Shown in pieces: positions 8,205-18,844 of a DNA stretch of 34,288 bases (positions within the stretch are counted from its first letter, which is position 1; every line of letters begins with the position of its first letter). A model generated the notes under the pieces. It ran no database searches and was not told where the DNA came from. It saw only the letters and a list, made by a program, of their open reading frames with translations. Made by a program: the position numbers and the translations under genes. Source of the stretch: Candidatus Woesearchaeota archaeon (GTDB lineage: Archaea > Nanobdellota > Nanobdellia > Woesearchaeales > JAGVYF01); NCBI GenBank assembly GCA_016211195.1, contig JACQSS010000003.1:1-34288 (forward strand), written 5' to 3'.

Positions 8205-10203
8205 CTCGCTGGACGCCCTGTACCTCGGCTGTTTCTGGAAGCAACGGGAGCTCTGTGGTCTCAATAATCCGGTTGCATGTGACACCTTTGTTGCTGCGGA
8301 GACAAATCTTGTCATAGAAATTATTGCTGTACTGGACAATGCTCTGCTGGCCTCTGGCACTGGTGCGCTGCCCCTTGGGGATCTTTGCATCCTCGATGGA
8401 AAGACTTATGACCATGGTGCTCCCACGATACAGGTCAACATTAAATGTAATGCCCTCAACCTGTGCATCAACGAAATAATTCAGTTTATAGAGATACCCC
8501 TTCGTCTTGTTGGGATGAATCGTCGTCGTGCGTTCACCAGCAACATACGCCAGCAATGTCTTCAATCGAGTCTCGCTAACCAGAACGCCTTCGTCACTGG
8601 TACGCTTGGTAAACTGGCCGCAATATCCAAAGCTGGGCTCACCGAGCAGGAGGCTGCCAAACTGAGAAGAGAAAAGCTTCTCAATAAAATCAAAATTCTT
8701 CACATTGAAGAATTCCGCAGACCGTGCAGCCAGATAGGCATTGTTCAGTGCAATGCCCAGGTTCGAGCGCTGGTATGCGCGCAAGGTCTCACCATAGGCC
8801 TGATTACATGCTGGGTCACTGGTGCAAGACGCAACAGTCCTGCATCCCTTGTCTCCGGCCCGGCAGGCATCAGACACAATTGTCTTGCCCACCCTGATAC
8901 GCATGTCCACTTTCTGGTACGTGCACAAATAATCGCGTGTCGGGTCACACACTTTTCCATGCGGAGTCACATATTCAATAACTGCAGACTGTTCGGGCAC
9001 AGGATTCCCCTCTGTATCGTACTTGGTGCGAGCAACTGGATAACCAGAGGTGTCATATTGCATAGAGAGAGATGGTTTCCCATTAACAAAATCTGTCCGG
9101 ATGTAATATTTGTTCCCTTTACCGTCAACAAGCTCTTCATCGGCTTGCGTCGGTATGCCTTGGGCATCGTTCTTCTCGACACTCTTGTGCGCCCCTCCTG
9201 AATCAGTCCAGCGCAGTTCCCGCTGCAGGTAGCCGACCTTACCCGGTTGCCGTTCAATGGCTGTTTTCTGCACGCCCTGCTCCGTGACAAGGCTGATGCG
9301 CTCGATTTCAGTCCCACCCCTAAGAACCCGGGCAGCACCATCCTCGATGACAATACTTCTGTCACCGGCAATTGCTGTACGTCCGTCAAAACGTGTTATA
9401 TCGGCACCATACGTCTGCTCAAGCGCCGCGGCAACATTTTCATTGACCGTGTAACCGTTGAGCAAGGCCTCTTTTTTCCCATCAGGTGATGTCCTTATTC
9501 CCCATGCAACATTGTTCACTGTCCGGGTGGCAACGAGCGCATCATCCTCAAGCTCATAGTGCACCTGATTGTTACGGTTGTCAACGAGCAAACCATCTTT
9601 TTCAACTGCGGTGAGCAAACCCGGCTGTGTTTTCCCGAATGATTGCAACAGCGCAAGCCCGTTCTGGGGATTCCTTTCAAGGACATAGGTCGCAGCGTCG
9701 GGACTAACAGGCACTGGCCGCTTGGCTGAAGGATCGTACAAGAGGGCTGTCACTTTCCGGTCTTGCTGGTAGGGCATGCGCAGGACACGGCCATCATCAT
9801 CAGCATACAATTTCTCAATCAATTCCCCCTTACCATTATGGGTCTCGATGTACTGGTTCTTGGCATCTGCCACCGCCCCTTTGTCACGAACAGTCCTGAG
9901 CCCGACAAGCTCGGCATAGACACTACCATCCGGATTATAGGCAATGAGATTGCCATCAGTGTATCGCACTTTCCGGGACATGATATCCTTTTTCGCTGTC
10001 GGCACCAATGCATAGCTCGCCTGGCCTTTGTCATCGAGCGGAATCTTTGCAAGAAAATAGGGCTCGGTGACGCGTGGGGACTGGGGTGTCCCTTTTTCAT
10101 TGAAATAGGTGAGCGGCACTTCCTTATACTGCTGGTCAAATGCAGCAAATACCATAGGCAGAAGAATGGTGACAAAAAAAATGATGAGAAGCGCGTGTTT
10201 CAT
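8185..10203 (-). CDS. Large secreted protein, unknown function
   Basis: Signal peptide MKHALLIIFFVTILLPMVFAAF; start 10203 overlaps upstream stop as ATGA; repeated YD/EG-type segments (YDTSGYPVARTKYDTEGNPV); Cys-rich C-terminal half. Confidence 0.8.
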   Translation of the reverse strand: MKHALLIIFFVTILLPMVFAAFDQQYKEVPLTYFNEKGTPQSPRVTEPYFLAKIPLDDKGQASYALVPTAKKDIMSRKVRYTDGNLIAYNPDGSVYAELVGLRTVRDKGAVADAKNQYIETHNGKGELIEKLYADDDGRVLRMPYQQDRKVTALLYDPSAKRPVPVSPDAATYVLERNPQNGLALLQSFGKTQPGLLTAVEKDGLLVDNRNNQVHYELEDDALVATRTVNNVAWGIRTSPDGKKEALLNGYTVNENVAAALEQTYGADITRFDGRTAIAGDRSIVIEDGAARVLRGGTEIERISLVTEQGVQKTAIERQPGKVGYLQRELRWTDSGGAHKSVEKNDAQGIPTQADEELVDGKGNKYYIRTDFVNGKPSLSMQYDTSGYPVARTKYDTEGNPVPEQSAVIEYVTPHGKVCDPTRDYLCTYQKVDMRIRVGKTIVSDACRAGDKGCRTVASCTSDPACNQAYGETLRAYQRSNLGIALNNAYLAARSAEFFNVKNFDFIEKLFSSQFGSLLLGEPSFGYCGQFTKRTSDEGVLVSETRLKTLLAYVAGERTTTIHPNKTKGYLYKLNYFVDAQVEGITFNVDLYRGSTMVISLSIEDAKIPKGQRTSARGQQSIVQYSNNFYDKICLRSNKGVTCNRIIETTELPLLPETAEVQGVQRGGRRAF

Positions 10204-13187
10204 TCCATATCCACCTTTGCACAGACATCCTGTGAACGCCCCTGACGGAGCAGGTCGTTCTGGAATTGCCCAAAGGACTGGAATTGCGTGACCAGTGACA
10301 ATGCCTGTGGCATTGTCCGTGCAATTGCACACATCATGCCATCAGATCCAAGACCAGCATACCGCTGCTCGCAAGCAAATGATCCAAGACCAAAGACCAT
10401 AGACAGGGGATTAGCGAAAATCGTCTTCATGTAAATGGCCATGCGCTTGACCACGTGCGCAAAGGGGATGAGGTCAAACACCTGCCCATAAAGGAAACGG
10501 CATTTGAGATACTCATGCTGGTTCACGCAGTATTGCATCGGCACACCTTGACTGACCTGATTTTGGAGACAATCGACGTAGATGCACTGGAGCTGCTTAT
10601 ATTTATTGAGGTTATACAGGACACCGGGAATACAACCGGTAGCCATGCTGAGGAAGAGATTATCCTTCGGATTTTGCGGCCAAGCAGTTGCCCCAAGATG
10701 CCGTTGCTTGCTAAATTCCGGTTCTTTGATAAGGTTGTTGTACCATGACCCAAAGAGCGTCTTATCGCATGAGAGGTATTGACAATACTTGAACATGGTA
10801 TTGAACATGGATCCGCTGGACTGGGCAGCCAGCCCTGCACTTTGGCTGAGGAGTGCACCGCTTGCCCCCCCACCCATGAGCCCAAAGCCGCCTAATGCGC
10901 CACTCAATGCACCGGATGAAAACAGATTGAGGCCAGAGCAAATCTGCTCAGCGATCTTATAGAGTTGCTCAAGGGGCTTGAAGATTTTGCGTAGACCGTA
11001 GAGATCCCAGTTTTTGGCATCATCAATTTTCTGCCGAAGTGTGTCATCCAGTGGACCTAATGAAGAAACGAGCGGGAGTTCTAACGGGATGGTGATTTCC
11101 TGCGGCTGCGTCAGACGCTCCTCATTGATAACACTGACAAGAGATGCTGTGCATGTTGCCCGCAGCCGTGCAAGGGATGTATCAGCAGCAAGCGGACCAA
11201 CAGTTGCCTGCAGCGTCAGTGTCTTGTCCGCAGCGGACAGAATGCGCACCGTCGAGAATCCGTTGTTGTCTACACAGTTGGTAATGCCGCCATCAATGAT
11301 TTTTGCATTGTCCGGACCAGCAAGCGGCACAGTGAAATAGACACGTTGCTCGAAGAAGAGCGTGTCCCTGTCCAGCACCTTTGGCATAGGGGTGGGTTTC
11401 CCTGCAGTGGACCAATAATTCTTCTTTTCCTTCTCTGCAGCAAGGACATCAACAATGAGAGTCTTATTGATGCTGTTGCCCCCGAGGTCATGGAAAAGCA
11501 GTGTTATCCGTGCACTCCGGATAGGCCCGGGCAGCAGCCTGCCGAGCTGGTTCCATGAACAGAGATGCATATTGTCCTGCGGGATGCATTCAATGGAAAC
11601 CGGGTCAGCGATGCCCAACACAGACTGCACATAAGCAGTTCCTCTAATGTTCGTGTCATCTTTGATGACCGCTGCAATGGATAAAGGACTACCCTCAAGC
11701 AAAAGGCCTTCTTTGTCGCTTGACACATTGGCTGTCAAGAGAACGGGAGGCTCGGCATCGACAACAACGCGCTTGACAGGATTACCGGAGAATGTATTCC
11801 CTGCATCGTCAGTCGATAAAGACGGAATAGTCATGGTCAACGTGCGCAGGTGCGGGCCGAGGGCATCAACATGGTGCCAGAGGCAGGTCCAACTGCTGCC
11901 GCGGCCTGTGCAGTTGTCAGCCCACAACACGCCGTAGGCGGGAGATAACTCATGAGCACCAATGCCCACACGATAGCGCGGTTCACCGCCGATAAAGGCA
12001 AACGGCGTGAAGCCTGAGCCCCGCTCTTCGATATCAGCACGAATGGTATTATCCTTGGGTGAGACATAACAAATGTCATTTTTGCAGCCACTGGTCGTCC
12101 ATTGCTTCAGCACTGGCTTGTCCGTATCAAGCCGCAGCTGGAGCGTTACCTGTTTCGTGCTTGTCCTGCCGACCATATCCGTAGCATTGACTTGGATAGA
12201 GAGTGTTCCTTTATCGGGCAAAATATAAATGTCTTTCCAGACGCATTCAAACCGGTCTGATGCCATGCGGGCGCAGGAAGCCTGCTTTTCCTTGTAACTA
12301 CCTTGGAATTCAGGTAGCCTGTTAAGAGCTGACAGATCAGCCTGCACTGACGCAAGGTCATGGTCTTTAACCATGATGTTCAGCCATGCACTTCTGACGC
12401 CATCTTCACCGATGAATTGCACAGGCTGGCCATCGAGCAAAACCGAGATTTTCTCATTGATGACTGGTTCATGCCCATCAACAAAGAAAGGTGCACTGTC
12501 TTTTGTCACACCCTGATTGAAATAATCTATGGCACGGATTATGAATGTCCGTACGCCTTCTTCGGCAGCAGGCATGAACACGGTCTGGGACGCATGGCAA
12601 CCGGTGAGATTTTCAGCAACACGCTGGCCATCTATGTCAACTGCTTTGATGCCAGCACACTTCCCTTCACACCCGGGTGCAAGGCAGGCAATATCTTCGA
12701 TGGTCACCGTGATGCCCACATCGCCCTTATTCTGTCTGATGGCATCAATGAATATCTTCGGGGGTTGATTGTCATAAGTCAAAGACAATGACCGTTCATC
12801 CGCCAGTGCATTGGTATCAGTGTAGAGCTGCACAGCGAATGGATAGACTTTTGCTTCATCATCGATGGTATTCTCATGGGTCTTGTATGTGCATCGTGTG
12901 TACCCATCTGCGAGCCGCACACAATCCGTGAATGGTGTCAACCGCCCCTCCGCACGTATCTTAAACTGTTCTGGTGCCAGGTCATTGTCTCCGGTCAACC
13001 TGCCTTCTGCAGTAATGATTGTCTGATCATGCACAACCTTTCGGTACCCCTCGAGATTATCCAGACCAGAGACACTTGCCTTACGAAGCTCAGCCCAGAC
13101 CACTGCACTGTGGACGGGCAGTGTAAGGATAAGAAGTACCAAAAACAATGCTCTTTTTGCTGGTTTCACGAGGTGGGTTGATGTCAT
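10200..13187 (-). CDS. Large secreted Ig-like-domain protein with Cys-rich C-terminal domain
   Basis: Signal peptide ALFLVLLILTLPVHSAVVWA; repeated xxDxxPPxI/L segments typical of Ig-like folds; C-terminal Cys-rich, Gly-rich domain. Confidence 0.8.
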   Translation of the reverse strand: MTSTHLVKPAKRALFLVLLILTLPVHSAVVWAELRKASVSGLDNLEGYRKVVHDQTIITAEGRLTGDNDLAPEQFKIRAEGRLTPFTDCVRLADGYTRCTYKTHENTIDDEAKVYPFAVQLYTDTNALADERSLSLTYDNQPPKIFIDAIRQNKGDVGITVTIEDIACLAPGCEGKCAGIKAVDIDGQRVAENLTGCHASQTVFMPAAEEGVRTFIIRAIDYFNQGVTKDSAPFFVDGHEPVINEKISVLLDGQPVQFIGEDGVRSAWLNIMVKDHDLASVQADLSALNRLPEFQGSYKEKQASCARMASDRFECVWKDIYILPDKGTLSIQVNATDMVGRTSTKQVTLQLRLDTDKPVLKQWTTSGCKNDICYVSPKDNTIRADIEERGSGFTPFAFIGGEPRYRVGIGAHELSPAYGVLWADNCTGRGSSWTCLWHHVDALGPHLRTLTMTIPSLSTDDAGNTFSGNPVKRVVVDAEPPVLLTANVSSDKEGLLLEGSPLSIAAVIKDDTNIRGTAYVQSVLGIADPVSIECIPQDNMHLCSWNQLGRLLPGPIRSARITLLFHDLGGNSINKTLIVDVLAAEKEKKNYWSTAGKPTPMPKVLDRDTLFFEQRVYFTVPLAGPDNAKIIDGGITNCVDNNGFSTVRILSAADKTLTLQATVGPLAADTSLARLRATCTASLVSVINEERLTQPQEITIPLELPLVSSLGPLDDTLRQKIDDAKNWDLYGLRKIFKPLEQLYKIAEQICSGLNLFSSGALSGALGGFGLMGGGASGALLSQSAGLAAQSSGSMFNTMFKYCQYLSCDKTLFGSWYNNLIKEPEFSKQRHLGATAWPQNPKDNLFLSMATGCIPGVLYNLNKYKQLQCIYVDCLQNQVSQGVPMQYCVNQHEYLKCRFLYGQVFDLIPFAHVVKRMAIYMKTIFANPLSMVFGLGSFACEQRYAGLGSDGMMCAIARTMPQALSLVTQFQSFGQFQNDLLRQGRSQDVCAKVDME

Positions 13188-15181
13188 GATGGGAAAACCC
13201 CGCTAAGATCCACAAAAATATCGTCATAGGAAGGCGATTGCAGCTTATCATAGGCAATTGCCGGCGCATACAGTGTAATAGGTTTGCGTGCCTGTGTCTC
13301 TTCGGGTGTGAGGGTCAGCTTCGTCTCGATCATCAACGGTGGTGCCTCCAATGTAAGCGGTTCTTCTGGAATCGTAAAACAAGACTGCTCCTTTTGCAGG
13401 CCGAGGAATCCTCCGCCAGTCTCAAGACATTGCTGCTTCGGCAAGAGCGTCACATTGACTGCCTGCATCCTGATGACCCGGACATCATAGTGCCCGGGAG
13501 CAAGCATAACGTCTTGTTCATCGCCGAATTGAGCCACCTGTTGGAAGGGGCCTTCACCATCTTCCTGATGACGGTCAAAGAAGATGAGCACTGACTCTGA
13601 CTGAGTCAATGTCCCTTCACCGGCAACCCGCCATATCGGGTCGCGGACAAGCTGTCGTGTCCTGACTGAGAGATGCACTTTTTTGGCCCGGGCCATGGTA
13701 ATTGTTTCATGTGTCTCTTCGTCAAGTCGGATGGTAAGGGGAATGGCAACACTGACTGCATCGGGAACCATGACTGACACGAGTCCCACACCGACGGGAA
13801 ATGGAACATTGAGCACTCCACGCTCATCAGTCACGCCGAGGGAACAGCTTTCGCCTACACTGAATGTGACCACTGCATCCGGGATCGGCTCGCCGGACAT
13901 ATCCTGTACAGTAATTGTTGTATTACGGGTATTGCGTTGAGCGATGTCACAGAGCATCCCTTCATCGAAGGTGCCACCCTCTGGCTGAGCCGATACATTC
14001 ATCGGACCGTTAGCGCGGACATTGCCTTCCAACGCAAAGAAAAAGCTCAAGCCATCCCCACCAAATGCACCCTCATCATACAATTCAACAAGGGTGGGGA
14101 ATGAAAAATCATAGACCGTTGAATACCGCTGCACGACTAATGGAATAGGCAGCACCTGGGGAGATGCCTGCTCCGGCATAACAACGCCGCCCTTGTCATT
14201 GAGCGCCAGAAAGACAGGCCATGTCGGAAAATACTGAAAGTGCGTCTGGTACGGCATTGCCTTCGTCATGGGGATAATGAATGAATCATAGAACCGCGAA
14301 AGCACTGCCTGATAGGGCACTTTCACTTGTTTGTGCAAGACGTTGCGTGCGCCTTGTGCCCGCAGAAGGTGGATGTACGAGGACAGGACATTTTCCAGCA
14401 TGGCTTTCACATCAGAAGACAGCCAGAAAAGCGGTTTTGCCGTAAATACGGTCTCTGACACTGGAGGCAGCTTCTTTCTGTCGAGCCCAGAATATGCTGT
14501 CACAAGTTCCATAGCTTGTATCTCGAGGAAGCGTTGATGCATCTCTTCGTCAGTGATAGCCTGTGCAGCAGTGTATAATGCTGGCAGATTAACATCTCCA
14601 CGACCATAGAACCGTGACAGATAATGGCTACGGCCATCAATCGTAATGGTTAGTGGATACAAGACATTGACATGCACGACATCCTGTATGGAGACTGTTA
14701 CCTCCGGACTTTTTTCAGCATAAGCACCCACCGGTGTACAATAATGGATGTTCTCTGCAATGTATGCAGCGAGCTGCTCCTCTGGAGATGGTGGCGTGAA
14801 TTGCTGGAATTCGCATGTGCTGCACATATTTGGAGACGAGAGATACCACCAGTACGGCACAATCCATCCCGGAGCAACAGACAATGCAGTGCCTTCAGTC
14901 GGTGCTGCTGGAACAGAAAGGAAACTGGAACCATTGAGGACCCCGCCCTGCTTCGCGAGCTGTGCAATTCCTCGTTTTATGGTCTGCTCGAGGCAACTGG
15001 TGACATACTGCTTGGCGGGCAGCACCTCCAAAGGAACGTCTTCCGCGTAGGGTGTGAACCGCTGTCGGAACAAGTCAGACAACTGAGCATAGAAGAGGAG
15101 CGTTGTGATGAACAGCAGGAGCAATCCAAGTATGATAAAGAGTGTTACCTGACCAGCCCTTCCCCCTCTTAGCATGGACAA
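13184..15181 (-). CDS. Surface protein with N-terminal membrane anchor / class III-like signal segment and carboxypeptidase-regulatory-like domain
   Basis: MSMLRGGRAGQVTLFIILGLLLLFITTLLFY; ITVQDMSGEPIPDAVVTFSVGESCSLGVTDERGVLNVPFPVG is a CarboxypepD_reg-like segment; ATGA overlap with downstream gene. Confidence 0.75.
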   Translation of the reverse strand: MSMLRGGRAGQVTLFIILGLLLLFITTLLFYAQLSDLFRQRFTPYAEDVPLEVLPAKQYVTSCLEQTIKRGIAQLAKQGGVLNGSSFLSVPAAPTEGTALSVAPGWIVPYWWYLSSPNMCSTCEFQQFTPPSPEEQLAAYIAENIHYCTPVGAYAEKSPEVTVSIQDVVHVNVLYPLTITIDGRSHYLSRFYGRGDVNLPALYTAAQAITDEEMHQRFLEIQAMELVTAYSGLDRKKLPPVSETVFTAKPLFWLSSDVKAMLENVLSSYIHLLRAQGARNVLHKQVKVPYQAVLSRFYDSFIIPMTKAMPYQTHFQYFPTWPVFLALNDKGGVVMPEQASPQVLPIPLVVQRYSTVYDFSFPTLVELYDEGAFGGDGLSFFFALEGNVRANGPMNVSAQPEGGTFDEGMLCDIAQRNTRNTTITVQDMSGEPIPDAVVTFSVGESCSLGVTDERGVLNVPFPVGVGLVSVMVPDAVSVAIPLTIRLDEETHETITMARAKKVHLSVRTRQLVRDPIWRVAGEGTLTQSESVLIFFDRHQEDGEGPFQQVAQFGDEQDVMLAPGHYDVRVIRMQAVNVTLLPKQQCLETGGGFLGLQKEQSCFTIPEEPLTLEAPPLMIETKLTLTPEETQARKPITLYAPAIAYDKLQSPSYDDIFVDLSGVFPS

Positions 15182-15227
15182 GGATGTCGGGTTTTTGCTA
15201 TATAAATGTTGTGAGGGTGTGGTGCTC

Positions 15228-15247
15228 TGAAAAGTTCACGATGGCCA
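15228..15247 (+). repeat. Solo 20-nt terminal-arm remnant of a type A element
   Basis: TGAAAAGTTCACGATGGCCA versus right-end arm (reverse complement) TGAAAAGTTCACCATGGCCA of A2/A3; one mismatch. Confidence 0.6.
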
Positions 15248-15248
15248 G

Positions 15249-17195
15249 TTACCTAATGGTTGCCTTTGCTTCGTCAACACCAGAGACAGTCACGGGCTTG
15301 CGGTGGACATGGAGTTCCTGCTGATCAAAGAGAACATGCCCATCCTTCACCGTGAGCTTGATTTTCGCGAATTCATCGTATGTGATCTGCGCATCGCCCA
15401 CGACAAATGTATCAAGCTCGACTTTGCTACCGGGCGGCGCACCGCAGGTCAATGGAATAACGTGTTTCCCGTCATCTGCTGCGAGCAGCATGCCCTGACT
15501 TTCCACGCCACGCAACATTGCAGGTTTAAGATTGGATACAACAATAATGATTCTCCCCAGTAATTGTGCTGCTGAATAATATGGCTTGAGCCCGGCAACG
15601 AGTTGGATTGACCTTCCAATGTCGACTTTAAGCAGGTACAGTTTGTCTGCATTAGGATGCGGAGAGACATCTGTTATCTTTCCCACAACCAGCGCCAGCG
15701 GAAATACCCTTGCTGCTGCGAATTCACGCTTGTGGAAAAGAATTTCCTGCGGCCCGAGTGTCGTCTTTGCCTTTGTCTTTCCCCACACGCAGTCCTTGAC
15801 AGTCACTTTGCTCACGCCAAGCGTCTTGCGCAAAGCTGCTGCTGCCTGTGGAATGAACGGCTCTGCGAGAATGCTGATGATGCGCAGGGCATCGGCTGCT
15901 GTATAAAGGATGACGGCCTGCTCGTCCTTGCTTTTTTTCCACGGCTCAGTCTCATTGAGGTGCTTATTGACCAGATGGATCGCTTCCCACAATTTTTCAA
16001 GCGCGACATTGAACTCATACCTGTTCATTGCTTCGTCCATTGACGCAACGAGTTCCGCTGCATCAAACAACTGGACTGGCTTTGCCTTTGGTACGCTGCC
16101 CCAGTTCTTGGTAATTAAAGTGCAGACACGTAACAGGAGGTTGCCCAAATCGTTTGCAAGTTCCGTATTGTTCCGCGCAACGAGGTCCTTTTCTGAGAAA
16201 TTCCCATCCTGTCCGGCAGAGGTGCTTCGCAGGAGATAATACCTCAGCACGTCTGCACTATACTTGTCCATGAGCTGTATCGGGTCAACGACATTCCCTT
16301 TTGATTTGGACATCTTTTCACCGGCTTCATCATTGATAAAGCCGTGGACGTAAATCTGGCGTGGAACAGGAATCCCTGCAGCGAGGAGGATGGCAGGCCA
16401 GATGACTGCATGGAACCACAGGATATCCTTGCCAATAACATGATGTGCCGGCCAATAGCGGACGAATTTTTCACCTGGGTAATCAATGGCAGAGATGTAA
16501 TTTACCAGCGCATCAAACCACACATAAATGACATGGCTTTTGTCAATGGGAAGAGGGATGCCCCAGGTAATGCCTGACCGCGACACGCACAAGTCGCGCA
16601 GCTCCTCGCCCTGAAGGCGGGAGAGAATCTCATTTCTTCGGGACTCTGGCCAAATGAAGGTGATATTTTTCTCGATATGCTCAAGAATCCTCTGCTTGTA
16701 CTTGCTCATGGCAAAGAAATAAGCATCTTCCTTCAACCACTTCACCTCACGTTTGCATTTGGGGCAATGGCCGACAACAAGGTCCTTTTCAGTATAGAAT
16801 GTTTCACAGGGCATGCAGTAGTGACCTTCATAAAATCCTTTGTAGATGTCGCCCTTCTTGTGCACCCGGGAGAAAATTTCTGTTGCAACAACTTTATGCC
16901 GATGTTGCGACGTGCGGATGAAATCATCATACGAAATGTCCAGTTTGTCTGCAAATTGTATGAAGTGGCGTGCCATCTCATCAACAAATTCTTGAGGGGT
17001 GAGCTTTTTTTCTTCGGCAGCAGTTGCCAGTTTTTGGCCATGCTCATCAGTCCCCGTAAGGAAAAACACATCAAAACCAAGCAGCCGCTTCCACCGGGCG
17101 AGCGCATCGGCTACCACTTTCTCGTACGCATGGCCTATATGCGGATAACTGTTCGGGTAATCGATAGCAGTTGTGATGTAAAATGTGCGCTTCAT
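15249..17195 (-). CDS. metG: Methionyl-tRNA synthetase with C-terminal EMAP/Trbp111-like tRNA-binding domain
   Basis: YPNSYPHIGHAYE (HIGH), KMSKSKGN (KMSKS), Cys zinc knuckles CMPCETFYTEKDLVVGHCPKC; C-terminal VVGKITDVSPHPNADKLYLLKVDIG. TATA-like CTTTAAATAC upstream. Confidence 0.98.
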   Translation of the reverse strand: MKRTFYITTAIDYPNSYPHIGHAYEKVVADALARWKRLLGFDVFFLTGTDEHGQKLATAAEEKKLTPQEFVDEMARHFIQFADKLDISYDDFIRTSQHRHKVVATEIFSRVHKKGDIYKGFYEGHYCMPCETFYTEKDLVVGHCPKCKREVKWLKEDAYFFAMSKYKQRILEHIEKNITFIWPESRRNEILSRLQGEELRDLCVSRSGITWGIPLPIDKSHVIYVWFDALVNYISAIDYPGEKFVRYWPAHHVIGKDILWFHAVIWPAILLAAGIPVPRQIYVHGFINDEAGEKMSKSKGNVVDPIQLMDKYSADVLRYYLLRSTSAGQDGNFSEKDLVARNNTELANDLGNLLLRVCTLITKNWGSVPKAKPVQLFDAAELVASMDEAMNRYEFNVALEKLWEAIHLVNKHLNETEPWKKSKDEQAVILYTAADALRIISILAEPFIPQAAAALRKTLGVSKVTVKDCVWGKTKAKTTLGPQEILFHKREFAAARVFPLALVVGKITDVSPHPNADKLYLLKVDIGRSIQLVAGLKPYYSAAQLLGRIIIVVSNLKPAMLRGVESQGMLLAADDGKHVIPLTCGAPPGSKVELDTFVVGDAQITYDEFAKIKLTVKDGHVLFDQQELHVHRKPVTVSGVDEAKATIR

Positions 17196-17228
17196 GCACG
17201 ACGAGGATTGTCTTGGGGTATTTAAAGG

Positions 17229-17939
17229 TTACACCAGGAATTCGACCTGATGATCCTCAATGCGCCGGACAAGGTTGACAAGCTCATCCTCATGACCAGC
17301 CCCGACGACAGCCACAATCTTTTTACCGGGATTAAGCTCAATGAGCTCATAGAGCTTGCGTGCCATATACTGGTTACGTTCCGTTATCAGGACGCGATAG
17401 AGGTTTGGATATCGTTCCCGGACATTTTCAATCAGTTTCTTGATAAGGCGCCGTGGAGGCACTCTTGACAAGTCAATTTCTTCTATGCCCAATTTTTTCA
17501 TTTCCTGTTGACGGAAAAAGAAGCTCTTCACCACATCGACGACCAAGCGCCACTTCTCTCTTGCTGTGAAAGCTTGGGAAAATTTGCGCAATGTCACATC
17601 GATATCCTGATCGATGAGCGCCAGCTGAATGCCATAATTCTGAGCGAGCTCAATCGCCGTAAGCATGTCTGTCCCGGGCGACACACCAACATACTTCCCC
17701 AGCCGTCGCTGCACGTAACTGCCAAGCAAGCCAAAGACATAGCCCTTCATGCCGACCTTCCTGAGCCGTGCGAAACTCACTTTAGGCTTACCCTTTGCCA
17801 GCAGTCCAAGAAACCGTTTTTTGTCAAGCTCAACTGCGATGATATCAGGACGCTCAACTTCAATGATGCGCGTGACTGCCTTGATGCTCTCCCGCGAAAT
17901 GTGCGACGTTCCAACAATGATCAGGTTTTTGTATCTCAT
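17229..17939 (-). CDS. TraB family protein
   Basis: IIVGTSHISRES, IAVELDKKRF, ITERNQYMARKL, VVGAGHEDELVNL. Confidence 0.9.
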   Translation of the reverse strand: MRYKNLIIVGTSHISRESIKAVTRIIEVERPDIIAVELDKKRFLGLLAKGKPKVSFARLRKVGMKGYVFGLLGSYVQRRLGKYVGVSPGTDMLTAIELAQNYGIQLALIDQDIDVTLRKFSQAFTAREKWRLVVDVVKSFFFRQQEMKKLGIEEIDLSRVPPRRLIKKLIENVRERYPNLYRVLITERNQYMARKLYELIELNPGKKIVAVVGAGHEDELVNLVRRIEDHQVEFLV

Positions 17940-18790
17940 TTTTTACGAAGCTTTGCAACGAAAAAGCCCTGCGTTTCCGGCGGAAGCATCCGCCATGTCT
18001 TTGTTAGGTCTGGGGACAACATGGTACCGAAAACATTCACAATGCCTGACCTGCCTATGGGGGCAGAGACACGTTCAAGCGTGACAGGCAATGTACGCAA
18101 TGCCCAGTCAATGACTTCTTCATTTTCCTCAGGCTCCATGCTACACGTGGAATAGACAAGGACACCACCTCCTTTCAGGCAATGGACACCTGCAGCGAGG
18201 AGCTCACGCTGACGTTGCGCCATGTTGCGGAAGTCAGCCACCTTCCTTCGGGACAACCATGTTTTGTCTGTTACAAAATTGCCGCTGCATGGAGCATCGA
18301 GCAGGACTTTGTCTGCCATGACATTGAGTTTCCGTGCATCGGTATTGAGAACAAGAGCGCATGACACGCCACATCGTTCAAGATTGTTGACCAAAGCGGT
18401 GAGTCTATCAGCTTTTATGTCACAGGCAACGATGGTACCTTCATTATGCATCTGGGTTGCAAGCTGTATTGTCTTCATGCCGGGTGCTGCACACATGTCG
18501 ATGATAAAGTCGCCGGGCTGTGGATCAAGAACAACTGCTGGGAACTGCGATGCTGCTTCCTGGACAGTATAGTAGCCAAGCAAATAGAGGGGAGTAGCAC
18601 CTAATGCGTGAGGTGCCTTAACGGCAGTATACCCGTTTGGTGAAAATGGAATAGGATCAAAAACAAATTTCTCACGTTCAAGCCGTTTGAGCACACAGGG
18701 ATTCACCACCCATATTGAAGGAGCCAGAGATTTCCGTGGCACAGCAACATCGCCAAACAGAGCACGATAGCGCTCAAAGAATTGATTCAT
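17936..18790 (-). CDS. NOL1/NOP2/Sun-family RNA (cytosine-C5) methyltransferase
   Basis: DMCAAPGMKTIQLA, LLDAPCSGNFVTDK, VYSTCSMEPEENEEVI. Confidence 0.95.
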   Translation of the reverse strand: MNQFFERYRALFGDVAVPRKSLAPSIWVVNPCVLKRLEREKFVFDPIPFSPNGYTAVKAPHALGATPLYLLGYYTVQEAASQFPAVVLDPQPGDFIIDMCAAPGMKTIQLATQMHNEGTIVACDIKADRLTALVNNLERCGVSCALVLNTDARKLNVMADKVLLDAPCSGNFVTDKTWLSRRKVADFRNMAQRQRELLAAGVHCLKGGGVLVYSTCSMEPEENEEVIDWALRTLPVTLERVSAPIGRSGIVNVFGTMLSPDLTKTWRMLPPETQGFFVAKLRKK

Positions 18791-18844
18791 TAATATTTAT
18801 AAGGACTTTTTCGTATTTAAAGTGTTCGTTACGGCCAACCTTAC

